58,291 bases of DNA, taken from positions 1 through 58,291 of the forward strand of contig CAJTVE010000011.1 in NCBI GenBank assembly GCA_910579655.1. The letters run 5' to 3'. Of this stretch, positions 18,412 to 29,128 are shown piece after piece. A program made the translations under genes and the position numbers. Each line of letters begins with the position of its first letter. The first letter of the stretch is position 1. The notes beneath the pieces are model-generated. The model was given only the letters and a program-made list of their open reading frames with translations, had not been told where the DNA came from and searched no databases. The DNA comes from an uncultured Allobaculum sp. GTDB taxonomy: Bacteria > Bacillota_I > Bacilli_A > Erysipelotrichales > Erysipelotrichaceae.

Positions 18412-19719
18412 ATGAAAGCTTTTGAAAAGAACGTTTATCAGATTTATCCCTTAGGGGCGGCCGGAGCACCATTTGAAAATGACCATGTGCTTACCCATCG
18501 CCTGTCCCGGTTCAAAAGTCCAGAATGGCTGGATCATTACAAGAAGCTGAATATGGATATGATCCTGTTCAATCCATTATTTGAATCTGCTACCCATGGG
18601 TATGACACCATTGACTATCGCAAAGTCGACTCCCGCCTTGGAGAGAATGAAGATCTTAAAGAACTGGTCAAGATACTTCACGACCAGGGGATTTCCGTCT
18701 TATTCGATGCCGTATTCAATCATGTCGGCCGCGACTTTCCGCAGTTTCAGGATGTCCTCAAAAACCGCGAACAGTCGGAATACAAAGACTGGTTCAACAT
18801 CGATTTCTATGGCAATAACGGCTATAACGATGGCTTAAGCTACCAGAACTGGGAAGGGTATGATGCACTGGTTAAGCTGAACCTGCAAAATCCTCAGGTT
18901 GTTTCGTATCTGCTGGATACCGTTGATTTCTGGATCGATGAATTTGGAGTGGATGGCCTGCGCCTGGATGTGGCCTATTGCTTAGATCAGAACTTCCTGC
19001 GAACTCTCCATTCGCACGTGAAATCCAGAAATCCGGAGTTCTTTTTACTGGGAGAAACACTGCATGGTGATTACAACACGTGGGTCAATGACCAGATGTT
19101 GGATTCCTGCACCAACTATGAGTGCTATAAGGGGCTGTATTCTTCATTCAATTCCAAAAACTTTTATGAAATTCTGTATTCCTTCAACCGTCAGTTTGGC
19201 AAAGAACAATGGTGCCTGTACCGCGGCAAGCATCTGTTCAGTTTCCTGGATAACCACGATGTCAACCGCATCGCCTCTACTCTGGAAAACAAGAATCTGC
19301 TTCCGGCGCTCTATGCGATGCTTTATACCATGCCAGGCATCCCGGCTGTGTATTATGGCAGTGAATGGGGCATGGAAGGCGTGAAGAATCATAACGATAC
19401 GTCCATTCGTCCAGAAGTCGAAGTTCCCCAATGGAATGAGCTGACCGATACGATCGCCAGACTGGCTAAAATCCATCAGGATCATCCGGAACTGGTCGAT
19501 GGTGATTATACCCAGATTGCGATCAATAATCCCTGGTGTATCTACCAGCGTTCACTGAATGGAAAATCGATCTGGACCTGCATTAATCTCCTGCCAGAAA
19601 GTGTTGACATTCCAGTAAACTTTAATGGCGAGATGAAAAACCTGATGACAGATGAAAATGAGGCTGTCGAAGGCCGCGTTCATCTTGAACCGGAAAGTTT
19701 TAAACTGCTGGCTTTCTAA
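18412..19719 (+). CDS. Cytoplasmic alpha-amylase family (GH13) glycosidase
   Basis: 435 residues. The (beta/alpha)8 barrel carries all GH13 conserved regions: FDAVFNHVG (about 98-106), GLRLDVAY with nucleophile Asp186, the acid/base Glu215 in LLGETLHG, and the transition-state stabiliser Asp283 in FLDNHDVNR. A short all-beta domain C ends the protein. No signal peptide, so it acts on imported maltodextrins or similar oligosaccharides; exact specificity (maltogenic, neopullulanase or oligo-1,6-glucosidase type) cannot be told. AAAGGAG 8 nt before the ATG. It is a single-gene unit with its own terminator. Confidence 0.9.
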   Translation: MKAFEKNVYQIYPLGAAGAPFENDHVLTHRLSRFKSPEWLDHYKKLNMDMILFNPLFESATHGYDTIDYRKVDSRLGENEDLKELVKILHDQGISVLFDAVFNHVGRDFPQFQDVLKNREQSEYKDWFNIDFYGNNGYNDGLSYQNWEGYDALVKLNLQNPQVVSYLLDTVDFWIDEFGVDGLRLDVAYCLDQNFLRTLHSHVKSRNPEFFLLGETLHGDYNTWVNDQMLDSCTNYECYKGLYSSFNSKNFYEILYSFNRQFGKEQWCLYRGKHLFSFLDNHDVNRIASTLENKNLLPALYAMLYTMPGIPAVYYGSEWGMEGVKNHNDTSIRPEVEVPQWNELTDTIARLAKIHQDHPELVDGDYTQIAINNPWCIYQRSLNGKSIWTCINLLPESVDIPVNFNGEMKNLMTDENEAVEGRVHLEPESFKLLAF

Positions 19720-19781
19720 ACGGAGGCATGACCGATCACCAATAAAGCCAGAATAGTCAAGGACTGAGGCTGAAATCATCC

Positions 19782-19821
19782 AAGCTGATTTGTATTCCTC
19801 TTAATACGAATCGGCTTTTTG
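19782..19821 (+). terminator. Intrinsic terminator after the GH13 gene
   Basis: A 15-bp stem with two G-U pairs (19782-19796 with 19803-19817, 6-nt loop) followed by five Ts. Confidence 0.88.
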
Positions 19822-19893
19822 TATGCATGCAAAACGGGAAAAGCCAAGAAGGATTCCGGTTCACCTGCCACGTGTATCTTTCCTCATGATTTT

Positions 19894-19931
19894 TGTTTAA
19901 AATAAACATATGAATCTGAATTGTTTAAACA
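19894..19931 (+). promoter_or_regulatory. Two TGTTTA...TAAACA dyads flanking the response-regulator start
   Basis: Dyad 1 is TGTTTA-aaa-TAAACA (19894-19908), ending one base before the ATG at 19910. Dyad 2 is the perfect 10-bp palindrome TGTTTAAACA (19922-19931) inside the first codons. They start 28 nt apart. No Shine-Dalgarno is visible, so translation may be weak or leaderless. They may be autoregulatory sites (inference). Confidence 0.4.
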
Positions 19932-20641
19932 TTGTGCTTTTTGAGGATAGTGAAAGGGATGCAGACCATATCCAGGCCTCTTTGAAAGTGGCGCTGCAGT
20001 CGTATTCCTTTCAGCTGTCCTTTCAAGTCTTTTTTACGGAGCCTGAAAATTTGAAAGAGAATCCGTATCTCATGCAGGCGGATCTGGTTGTGCTTGACAT
20101 GGAAATCGGAAAAACCAGCGGCATTCTGCTAGGCAAAAAACTCCGGCAGTTCTATCCAAACCTGACCATGATCATTGTCTCTGGATATACTGCCTATCTT
20201 GAAAAAGGATATACCATTCGGGCCGCCCGATATTTTTTAAAACCGCTGAATCCAGAGATTCTCAAACTCGAAATGCAGGATTTGATGGACGAACCCCAGT
20301 TTCGACAGCGAGCTTTGATTTTGGATCCGCGCTTAGGAGATTTCAAAATCCGTGTCGGCAGCATTGCCTTTATCGAATATCGAGACCGAAAATGCGTTTT
20401 CCATCTGACCAATGGCCACCAGATCGCAGCTTCGATGGCACTTCACGAAGCAGGTGAACTTGTCTGCAGCTATGGTTTTTCCTCTCCGGCTAAAGGATAT
20501 CTGGTCAATCTTGCCCAAATCCAGTCCATCGAAAAGGATATGGTTCTTTTAAAAGACGGCAACAAAATTCCTGTATCCAGAAGGCGTCATAAGCCCTTTC
20601 AGTCTGCCTTTGAGCAATGGAATCGAGGCGGGCTGCTATGA
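19910..20641 (+). CDS. LytTR-family response regulator
   Basis: 243 residues. The N-terminal receiver domain (about 1-120) has acidic residues early (FEDSERD), the phospho-acceptor in VVLDMEIGKTSG and a Lys in FLKPLNP. The C-terminal LytTR DNA-binding domain (about 140-240) shows IAFIEYRDRKCVFHLTNG, YLVNLAQIQSIEKDMVLL and IPVSRRR. It resembles AgrA/ComE/BlpR regulators, which often control peptide or bacteriocin genes. It overlaps the kinase gene by an ATGA junction. A regulated target may be the DUF1430/ABC transporter transcribed toward it (inference from proximity). Confidence 0.88.
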   Translation: MNLNCLNIVLFEDSERDADHIQASLKVALQSYSFQLSFQVFFTEPENLKENPYLMQADLVVLDMEIGKTSGILLGKKLRQFYPNLTMIIVSGYTAYLEKGYTIRAARYFLKPLNPEILKLEMQDLMDEPQFRQRALILDPRLGDFKIRVGSIAFIEYRDRKCVFHLTNGHQIAASMALHEAGELVCSYGFSSPAKGYLVNLAQIQSIEKDMVLLKDGNKIPVSRRRHKPFQSAFEQWNRGGLL

Positions 20642-21810
20642 TTTTCATTGGTTCCATCTTTATGGTCTGGATCTTTATTCTCAGTCATCAGCTGCTGCAT
20701 CCCGTTTTAAAAAGGCCGGGCCAGATGTTTCTTTGCCTTTTGACCATCCTGATTTTCACGACAAGTGCCTGGTGGTCTCGATTTTCACCGCTCTGGATGG
20801 TTCTGGTTCTTGGAAGCGGCTATTTCTGTTTTGGCTTCCAAGATTCACTTTTTGCCCGGATCACGGTTTTGTTTCTTGGAACTGTTATATGGATCGTCTT
20901 GTATATGCTTGCCATTGCCCTGATGGTACTCGGGAGTGATGTCTTGATTCCGGGTTTTCTCATACAGCAGTCCCTTTTGGTTGGGACCATTCTGAGTGTT
21001 TTATGTCTGGTCTGTTTGCGGCCGATTCGGTCTTTACTGCATCTGATCCTTGCTTCTTCTTTTTCGAAACCTGACTGGATTCTCTGGATTCCTGCCGTAC
21101 TTTTAAGCATGCTTACGGTATGGTCTGCATTTTCTACAAAACAGGGCGGGATGGACACGATTTTGGTGGTTTTAATGCTGGCGATCGTCTGGATCTTGTT
21201 AGCATTTCATCTGAACCATGTTCTTAATCGAGAAATCCAGATTCGCGAAAACGAGCTGTCCAAACGACTGGATCTTTTACGGCGAAATTATGAACTGGAA
21301 TTTTCGTATTTACACGAGCAGATCCATGACTACAGCCATCTCTATACGCTGGCTATGCAGGCAGGTCATTTCGATTTAGCCAAAGCGATTGATCACGATT
21401 CGCAAAAGCTGCAGAAGTTGTTTGCGCAAGTCTCATGCAGCTCCTGGATTTTGAGTGCTGTTCTGGTCGAGCACCAAAACCAGATCCAGGATTTGGATAT
21501 TCAGATTTCCACAACCATGATCGATCCCGATCTTCCTGCATTGGCCACCAGCATGGTCTACCAATTGTATGAGGCAGCTTTGCAATCCGGACTGCAGGCT
21601 TTAGCTTGCAGTCCAAAGCGGGCACTTGTGTTTCGCCAGAACAAAGAGAATGGATCGACAGTCTTTATCATGTCCTGTTCAGCATCAGCTCAAATGCCTG
21701 ATCTTTGCTTTCTTCCCAATGAGTGCAAGGTTGAATTTTTATCTGGAAAAGATCGTTCAAAACTTAAAGTCATCTTTCCCACTTCCAATACTCCACAAAA
21801 AATAAGCTAA
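20638..21810 (+). CDS. AgrC-like membrane sensor kinase with degenerate ATPase domain
   Basis: About 390 residues. The N-terminal half has six or so membrane segments (residues 1-195), then a helix containing the likely H-box LHEQIHDYSHLYTLA, as in AgrC-like kinases. The C-terminal part should be a GHKL ATPase but I cannot find a normal N-box (xNxxxNA) or glycine-rich G-box; it is short and ends SKLKVIFP. Start chosen at the ATG at 20638, which overlaps the regulator stop (ATGA) with GAGG 9 nt upstream; the earlier in-frame ATG at 20617 lacks a ribosome binding site. It may be a non-catalytic sensor or depend on another kinase. Confidence 0.78.
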   Translation: MIFIGSIFMVWIFILSHQLLHPVLKRPGQMFLCLLTILIFTTSAWWSRFSPLWMVLVLGSGYFCFGFQDSLFARITVLFLGTVIWIVLYMLAIALMVLGSDVLIPGFLIQQSLLVGTILSVLCLVCLRPIRSLLHLILASSFSKPDWILWIPAVLLSMLTVWSAFSTKQGGMDTILVVLMLAIVWILLAFHLNHVLNREIQIRENELSKRLDLLRRNYELEFSYLHEQIHDYSHLYTLAMQAGHFDLAKAIDHDSQKLQKLFAQVSCSSWILSAVLVEHQNQIQDLDIQISTTMIDPDLPALATSMVYQLYEAALQSGLQALACSPKRALVFRQNKENGSTVFIMSCSASAQMPDLCFLPNECKVEFLSGKDRSKLKVIFPTSNTPQKIS

Positions 21811-21818
21811 ACCTTTCA

Positions 21819-21868
21819 AAGCCGCCAGATCGGATCGTATTTCTACGCCTGTGATCTGGCGGCTTATT
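21819..21868. terminator. Hairpin between convergent kinase and ABC transporter genes
   Basis: A perfect 13-bp stem (21819-21831 with 21853-21865). The following tracts are only weakly T-rich on both strands, so it may act as a weak bidirectional terminator. Confidence 0.55.
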
Positions 21869-21951
21869 TGCCAATAAAAATCTCGAGGATTAACCACTTC
21901 GCAATGCTTTCCATAATCCATGGCAGTTGAATCTATGGCAGTCGATGTTTT

Positions 21952-22590
21952 TCAATCCAGCAAAATGGTCTGATCGCATGCTGCTGCCACTACGGGATCA
22001 TGGGTGACAATGACGACAGTCTTTTGGCAATCTGCCATGAAACGAAGCAAGCTAATCACGGCATCCCGGTTTTTTGCATCTAACGCTCCAGTTGGCTCAT
22101 CTGCCAGGATTAATTCTCCGGGTTTGAGCAACGCTCTGGCCACAGCCACGCGCTGTTGCTCTCCACCAGAAAGTTCGTATACTTTTCGTTGCTCAAATCC
22201 GCTCAATCCTGTCTTTGCTAAAGCGGCTGCAATCCTGTCATCCTTTCGCTTTCTGCTTTCTTTGACAGGATATAAAGCAATCTGCAAATTTTCTTTTACT
22301 GTCTGATCGTCGATCAAAGCGTAGTTCTGAAACAAATAAGAGATGTGGTTGCAAATCATTTTAGCTGCCTGACTTGAATCGGGTTTGGGCGTTCTTTTTC
22401 CGAAAAGGTAAACACTTCCTTCATCGGCCGGCTCGATCATTCCCATGATATTGAGCAGAGTACTCTTTCCTGATCCTGATGCTCCCATAATCGCGGTCAT
22501 TTTTCCTTGCGGCAGAGTTAAATTCAAGTTTTCAAACAGAACCCTGTTTCCAAATGACTTCTTTAAATTTTTGACTTCAATCGCATTCAT
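21952..22590 (-). CDS. ABC transporter ATP-binding protein
   Basis: 212 residues, MacB/LolD/SalX-type ATPase. Walker A GASGSGKST, Q-loop in SYLFQNYALI, signature LSGGEQQRVAVARAL, Walker B LILADEPTGALD and switch His in VIVTHDP are all intact. It starts 3 nt after the stop of the DUF1430 membrane protein and must energise it. Such pairs serve export of, or self-protection from, lactococcin-972-like bacteriocins. It is convergent with the LytTR two-component genes. Confidence 0.92.
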   Translation of the reverse strand: MNAIEVKNLKKSFGNRVLFENLNLTLPQGKMTAIMGASGSGKSTLLNIMGMIEPADEGSVYLFGKRTPKPDSSQAAKMICNHISYLFQNYALIDDQTVKENLQIALYPVKESRKRKDDRIAAALAKTGLSGFEQRKVYELSGGEQQRVAVARALLKPGELILADEPTGALDAKNRDAVISLLRFMADCQKTVVIVTHDPVVAAACDQTILLD

Positions 22591-22593
22591 CCT

Positions 22594-24726
<2,133 letters not shown>

Positions 24727-24728
24727 GC

Positions 24729-24917
24729 TTACACCTCATTTCTAAGAAGGTTCAAAAGTCTCACATGGACTTTCGAACCGAAGTGATGGCTGCGGTTGAA
24801 GAGGGATCCGACATATAAATGATGGATAAATAAGGCAGTACTTAAGCTTTTGAAGGACTGTCTGTTATACAAGAACGCACCCCTGACCAGTGTATTAAGA
24901 CCGACGCCTGCGATCAT
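24729..24917 (-). pseudogene. Possible remnant of a lactococcin-972-type bacteriocin gene
   Basis: A 62-codon frame ends 2 nt before the DUF1430 start. Its second half contains YVGSLFNRSHHFGSKVHV, which resembles the S-x-Y-x-x-H-x-x-x-K-x-H core of lactococcin 972, the usual neighbour of DUF1430/ABC genes. There is no signal peptide in frame, no convincing Shine-Dalgarno, and the C-terminal region is missing, so if related it is broken. The similarity is short and could be chance. Confidence 0.2.
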
Positions 24918-25512
24918 GATCCAGACCGCCCAGCAGCATAGGCGAGAAGTCCCCTATCATGACAGACTGTGGATCCATGGATTAAAGCTAGATTGATGTC
25001 ATCTGCAAAAGACCTCAGAGCACTTATTTCATCGTTCCACTGTCCTCTTGTTGGGGATAGAGAGCAGATGTTTCTCCAGCCGGATTTGTGACTCATCTAG
25101 CAATTGCATCTGCCCAAATTGCTCTGTTTAATTTACCAACATTCATGATTAATTTTAGTATATATATGTATAACCGTGTCCTTTGCAACCGCAGCATCAC
25201 TTGCACATCCACCATAAATGAAGAAGCAGACAGGAACAATGAGCTATGATCAACCGGTTTTGTTTTTGCATAAGTGGCTGCCTGGCACAAAGGCAAAGGA
25301 GACTTAAAGCTTATAAAACACTTTTCCTGGTATAAAACTCAACGTTTAGATTTAGCTTTAGTCTGTTGTACCCAACACAACCGGTCTGGCTGAAAACCAG
25401 AAATCTTTTTTTGAAGTCGTCTGGATAAGGGAGATGAAATGGTCTGGTTCGATGAGGACAGGTTCGTTTTTCCCATGTGCGGGTCAGCCTGATTGATTGG
25501 ATCAGAAACTGA
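24918..25512. other. Gene-poor stretch upstream of the DUF1430 gene
   Basis: Several short overlapping minus-strand frames exist but none has a clear ribosome binding site; together they read like decayed coding sequence. AT-rich promoter-like sequence lies near 25150-25170. Confidence 0.35.
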
Positions 25513-25559
25513 AAATGGAGAAGCCCTGTTCTACCAGGTAGAACAGGGCTTCTCCATTT
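25513..25559. repeat. 47-nt perfect palindromic hairpin
   Basis: Arms of 23 bp (25513-25535 and 25537-25559) are exact reverse complements around a single central base. It lies 48 nt downstream of the DHHW gene stop on the minus strand. It may serve as its transcript 3' end, but there is no good T-tract on either strand. Confidence 0.85.
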
Positions 25560-25607
25560 GTTAGTCTGTTGAATGGGAATGGGGTGTTGAGTTTGTAAAT
25601 ATCACGC

Positions 25608-26987
25608 TTATGAATCATGGCTTTGCGCCTGATCGGAAGTTTCTGATTCAGTCTCGGTTTCGACTGAAGACTGCGCGGATTCTTCACTGGAATCTGATTC
25701 GGATGCACTGCTGGCGTCGTTTTCACTTGTCGAAGCGCTCTGGCTTTCCTGGCTTTGCTCACTGGAAGCAGGCTGTTCTTCGTTTGCTGCTTCTGACTGC
25801 TCGGCTTCGTCAGCCGTTTCGTTTGTCAGATCCGCTGTTTCCTGCAGGATTCTTGTCTGCAAAACATCGCGCAGGGAACTGTCGGTCACGAAATTGTTAT
25901 AGGAGAACAGAAAGCCCAGGCGGGTGATGTTGCCAGCTGCCAGGACGAAGTTGATATCTTCGTAGAAGTAGCGGGGATCGACGACGTAAATGTTGCGGAA
26001 GTAAGGCAGCAGATACTGGATGACGTCATTGGCATAGGAATCCTTGAACAGAAGCAGGTTTTCATTGGAACTGCTTAAGGTTTCAATGTGAATCAGACCC
26101 TGGTTGGCGCCAAGGAAAACCTGGTACTGGTCTTTATGGTCCAGCGCTTCCTGGTTGTAAATGCTGGTGGTTTTGGAGCCATCATTCCAGGTGACCAGAT
26201 ATTCAGTCTGGTATTTATCCGGACAGATATAAATATCATCGCAAAGACCGACGGAGCCGGTTTTGTTGGCCAGCGTCCCTTCAAAAGTATCGGAAACTTT
26301 CAGGTTTTCAAAATCGTCTGGATTCATCGTGATGCCATAGGAATCCAGAAATACCTGGGCGCCATATCTGGCTCCAAGACTGGTCCAGTGATGATCCGTG
26401 CGGTAATAGATGTATTCATCTTTATGGTCTTTGAGGATCTGGCGGACATCGGCTTTGGAGGTATTCAAAGAGGAATACAGCTGATCAAGCGGGCCATTTT
26501 CATCGGTGGCCGGAGCATCGAGCGGCAGCTTATCCGCCTGGATATTGGCGGCACTTGGGGCGACCAGAACCGAAGCGGGCAGACCGGTGAGGTTTACAAA
26601 TTCATTGATGGTTTCAATCTGGCTTTCCAGAAGCCCATCTGCTGGTGTGGACGGGTTTTGAAGCAGAGCGTTTTTGCCCAGATAGACATCATCAATTTCA
26701 CGCTGGCCGCAAAGCCGGCGGAAAAGGTAGTTGACATGAAACAAAGTATTGCGGCCAAGAAACTGGTCGGAAACATAATCTTCAAACTGATCGGCATAGC
26801 GGCCAGACTGTAAGGCTGAAATCGAAAGCTTGGGAAAACCGGCTAAGGGTCTGTTTTCCACTTCTGAACGCACGGAGTCTGGAATGATCAGGTTGAGCAC
26901 CATCACAGTGCAGCAGATGACGGAAAGAAGCCCATACAGGTACTTCTGATAGCGGGTAATATGTGGCTGATGTTCAGTTTTCTTCAT
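25608..26987 (-). CDS. DHHW-family protein of a surface O-acylation system
   Basis: 459 residues. A membrane anchor (about 15-37), then an extracytoplasmic SGNH-like domain with PSAANIQADKLPL, the family motif YYRTDHHWTSLGA (about 195-207) and LLLFKDSYANDVIQYL. The last 70 residues are a low-complexity Ser/Glu tail. DHHW/AlgJ/AlgX-like proteins transfer acyl groups delivered by an MBOAT to a surface polymer. It lies 12 nt after the MBOAT gene, as the last gene of DUF4358-MBOAT-DHHW. The substrate polymer (exopolysaccharide, teichoic acid or peptidoglycan) is not indicated. Confidence 0.88.
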   Translation of the reverse strand: MKKTEHQPHITRYQKYLYGLLSVICCTVMVLNLIIPDSVRSEVENRPLAGFPKLSISALQSGRYADQFEDYVSDQFLGRNTLFHVNYLFRRLCGQREIDDVYLGKNALLQNPSTPADGLLESQIETINEFVNLTGLPASVLVAPSAANIQADKLPLDAPATDENGPLDQLYSSLNTSKADVRQILKDHKDEYIYYRTDHHWTSLGARYGAQVFLDSYGITMNPDDFENLKVSDTFEGTLANKTGSVGLCDDIYICPDKYQTEYLVTWNDGSKTTSIYNQEALDHKDQYQVFLGANQGLIHIETLSSSNENLLLFKDSYANDVIQYLLPYFRNIYVVDPRYFYEDINFVLAAGNITRLGFLFSYNNFVTDSSLRDVLQTRILQETADLTNETADEAEQSEAANEEQPASSEQSQESQSASTSENDASSASESDSSEESAQSSVETETESETSDQAQSHDS

Positions 26988-26999
26988 AAAACGGCCTCC

Positions 27000-28475
27000 T
27001 TAAAATGCGGTATACAGGAAAGCCTGCGAAGTCTGGGAGATGAGCATTGCCAGACACAACAGAAAGCCTAAACCATAGCCAAAGGCTCCAAGTAAGCCTT
27101 TATTGAGCGGTATATGCCGGGAAATCCAGTTTGCTGCTTTTTTTGGCAGGCTGCCTGCACAGAAGATCGCTGCCGCAAACAGAACGGGAGCATGGAACAG
27201 ATAAAACAAAGCCTGCGTATTGGCCAGGCCTGCAATGCCGATAAAGAATAGTCTTCCAATTCTTTGCAGGCCATCGAGCAGACTGGGGCTGAAAAACAGA
27301 ATCCAGGAGATCATGGCCATCAATAAGACATAGACATGACGTCCAAAAGAAGGCAGTTTTTCAAGCAGGGCATTGAGTTTTTGATGTTCGAGCAAGATGA
27401 GCGCCCCCTGCAAAAGTCCCCAGACCATAAAGCTTAAAGTCGGGCCATGCCACAGCCCGGTTAAAAACCAGACCACAAACAGATTGAGGATCCAGCGCCT
27501 GTCACTGACTCGGTTGCCCCCAAGAGGGATGTAGATGTACTCACGAAACCAGTCGGTCAGTGAAATATGCCAGCGTCTCCAGAAGTCCTGAATCGAGGTC
27601 GCCATGTAGGGCTTATCAAAGTTTGCCGGGATATCAAAACCAAAAAGACTGGCCAGGCCTCTGGCCATACGGGAGTAGCCGGCAAAGTCAAAGTAAAGCT
27701 CAAGCATATAGCTGATGGCTAAAAGCCACGTGCCAAGCCAGGTAGAGTTGTTTTCCAGCCCGGAAAAAACCAGTGCCAGATTGTCAGCCAGAAAGACTTT
27801 AAAGAACAGTCCCTGCAAAAACAAAGCGGCGCCATACCGCTTGCCCCGGCGGGTTTGCGGGTGATAGGCGAGCTGGTCTTTAAATTTTGCATAATGTCCG
27901 ATCGGCCCCATGTTGACCCGGCTAAAGAAGGCTGCAAACAGACCGAAATCGACCAGTGAGCAGGCGGCAGCCTTTTTCATGTAAACGTCTGCAACATAGG
28001 AGATAGACGAGAATATATAAAACGAAAGACCGATAGGCATCACAAAAGTCGAAAGAAAAGTTGTACTGCCCGTCAGCTCTTCGATCCAGACGCCGATATA
28101 TTTATAGACCAATAAAAGCAGGATATTGACCGCAATACAGATCCATAGTGTTTTTTTGGCGTTTGGCATCGCCAAAAACGGGCGAAGCGGCTGTTTAGCA
28201 CCCGTCTTGTCTGGTGCAGTCTGCGACGCTGTGGATTCATTTTCTGGATGATCGTAGTCATATTGAATTGCGCCTGCGCAGATCCAGTTCCAGAGCAGGA
28301 CAAATCCCAGGATAAACAAGGAAGTCCATCCACCGGCAGAATAGAAAAGCAGGGAAATCAAAAGCAGGTAAAAATTGAGAGCTGATGTTTTGAGCCTCAT
28401 CCTGTTTAAAAGCAGATAAATCAGATAGGAAAGGGGTAAAAAGACAAATAAAAATGAAAAGTCTGTAAACTGCAT
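27000..28475 (-). CDS. MBOAT family O-acyltransferase
   Basis: 491 residues with about ten membrane segments. Moves an acyl group from a cytoplasmic donor across the membrane for O-acylation of cell-surface polymers (AlgI/PatA/DltB group). Key motifs: DFWRRWHISLTDWFREYIY (about 295-313) and the catalytic His in FLTGLWHGPTLSF (about 340). A hydrophilic insert at about 75-95 is variable. Its start lies 2 nt after the DUF4358 stop and it is followed closely by the DHHW partner. Confidence 0.94.
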   Translation of the reverse strand: MQFTDFSFLFVFLPLSYLIYLLLNRMRLKTSALNFYLLLISLLFYSAGGWTSLFILGFVLLWNWICAGAIQYDYDHPENESTASQTAPDKTGAKQPLRPFLAMPNAKKTLWICIAVNILLLLVYKYIGVWIEELTGSTTFLSTFVMPIGLSFYIFSSISYVADVYMKKAAACSLVDFGLFAAFFSRVNMGPIGHYAKFKDQLAYHPQTRRGKRYGAALFLQGLFFKVFLADNLALVFSGLENNSTWLGTWLLAISYMLELYFDFAGYSRMARGLASLFGFDIPANFDKPYMATSIQDFWRRWHISLTDWFREYIYIPLGGNRVSDRRWILNLFVVWFLTGLWHGPTLSFMVWGLLQGALILLEHQKLNALLEKLPSFGRHVYVLLMAMISWILFFSPSLLDGLQRIGRLFFIGIAGLANTQALFYLFHAPVLFAAAIFCAGSLPKKAANWISRHIPLNKGLLGAFGYGLGFLLCLAMLISQTSQAFLYTAF

Positions 28476-28477
28476 AC

Positions 28478-28972
28478 CTAGTTCCCCTTAATTGCCTTTA
28501 AAAAGGCCTGATCGACTTTTGCGGGATTTTCACCCGCATAGTAAAGGCCGAAATTATCCTGGAAATCAATTACTGCTCCATCCATCAGGCTGGCCTGATC
28601 GGGAGCATACCCCTCATAAATTGATTTCTGGGATTCTTTACGATTGATCATTGCCTGTTCGATCTGTTCTTTATGAGCCGGATCAAACTCGACTAAAATC
28701 ATTTCGCTTCCTTCCATGCCATTGCTTACCCGATAAAGAGCGATATTTTCAGCCAGGGAAGGATCAATGGAAAAAAGACGGCGGATTTTCAGGTTGTCCT
28801 GTTTTGGATATCTGGTCTGGTCAACCGCCGCTAGAACTGCACTTTCAACGCTCTCGAATGAAGCATGAGAATGGATGCTTCGCTGCAGGCAGCTTGAAAG
28901 AAAGAAGATGGCCAGAATGACAAGCAGAATGGCTTGACCATAAATATATGGGTTTTTGAACTTGCTTTTCAT
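28478..28972 (-). CDS. DUF4358-type membrane-anchored protein
   Basis: 164 residues. One N-terminal hydrophobic segment (about 12-28) ending in FFLSSC, which could be either a lipobox or a plain anchor. The outside domain resembles DUF4358, often encoded with MBOAT and DHHW genes in Firmicutes; function unknown. It is the first gene of this cluster after a hairpin that separates it from the SGNH gene. Confidence 0.72.
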   Translation of the reverse strand: MKSKFKNPYIYGQAILLVILAIFFLSSCLQRSIHSHASFESVESAVLAAVDQTRYPKQDNLKIRRLFSIDPSLAENIALYRVSNGMEGSEMILVEFDPAHKEQIEQAMINRKESQKSIYEGYAPDQASLMDGAVIDFQDNFGLYYAGENPAKVDQAFLKAIKGN

Positions 28973-29000
28973 AAAAAGAATATCGAATTTTTATCCTCAA

Positions 29001-29024
29001 AAGCTCTGTGCGCTCACAGAGCTT
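29001..29024 (-). terminator. Hairpin between SGNH esterase and DUF4358 genes
   Basis: A perfect 10-bp stem with a 4-nt loop (29001-29010 with 29015-29024); on the minus strand it is followed by a short T-run. Probably ends the SGNH transcript, wholly or in part. Confidence 0.6.
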
Positions 29025-29128
29025 GTTTACAGTGTTTTAAAGTTTGAATAGTCTAGGCGGGTTTGTGGGCTGCAATGAAGGAAGCCCGAGAGCCAAAGAA
29101 ATGTTTTCCCTGGTCGCCCGCACTGAAA

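Noticed and set aside
25093..25296. 67-codon minus-strand frame and a frameshifted lipoprotein-like signal nearby (IYGGC)
   Set aside because: No ribosome binding site and stops in all frames; cannot be supported as a gene.
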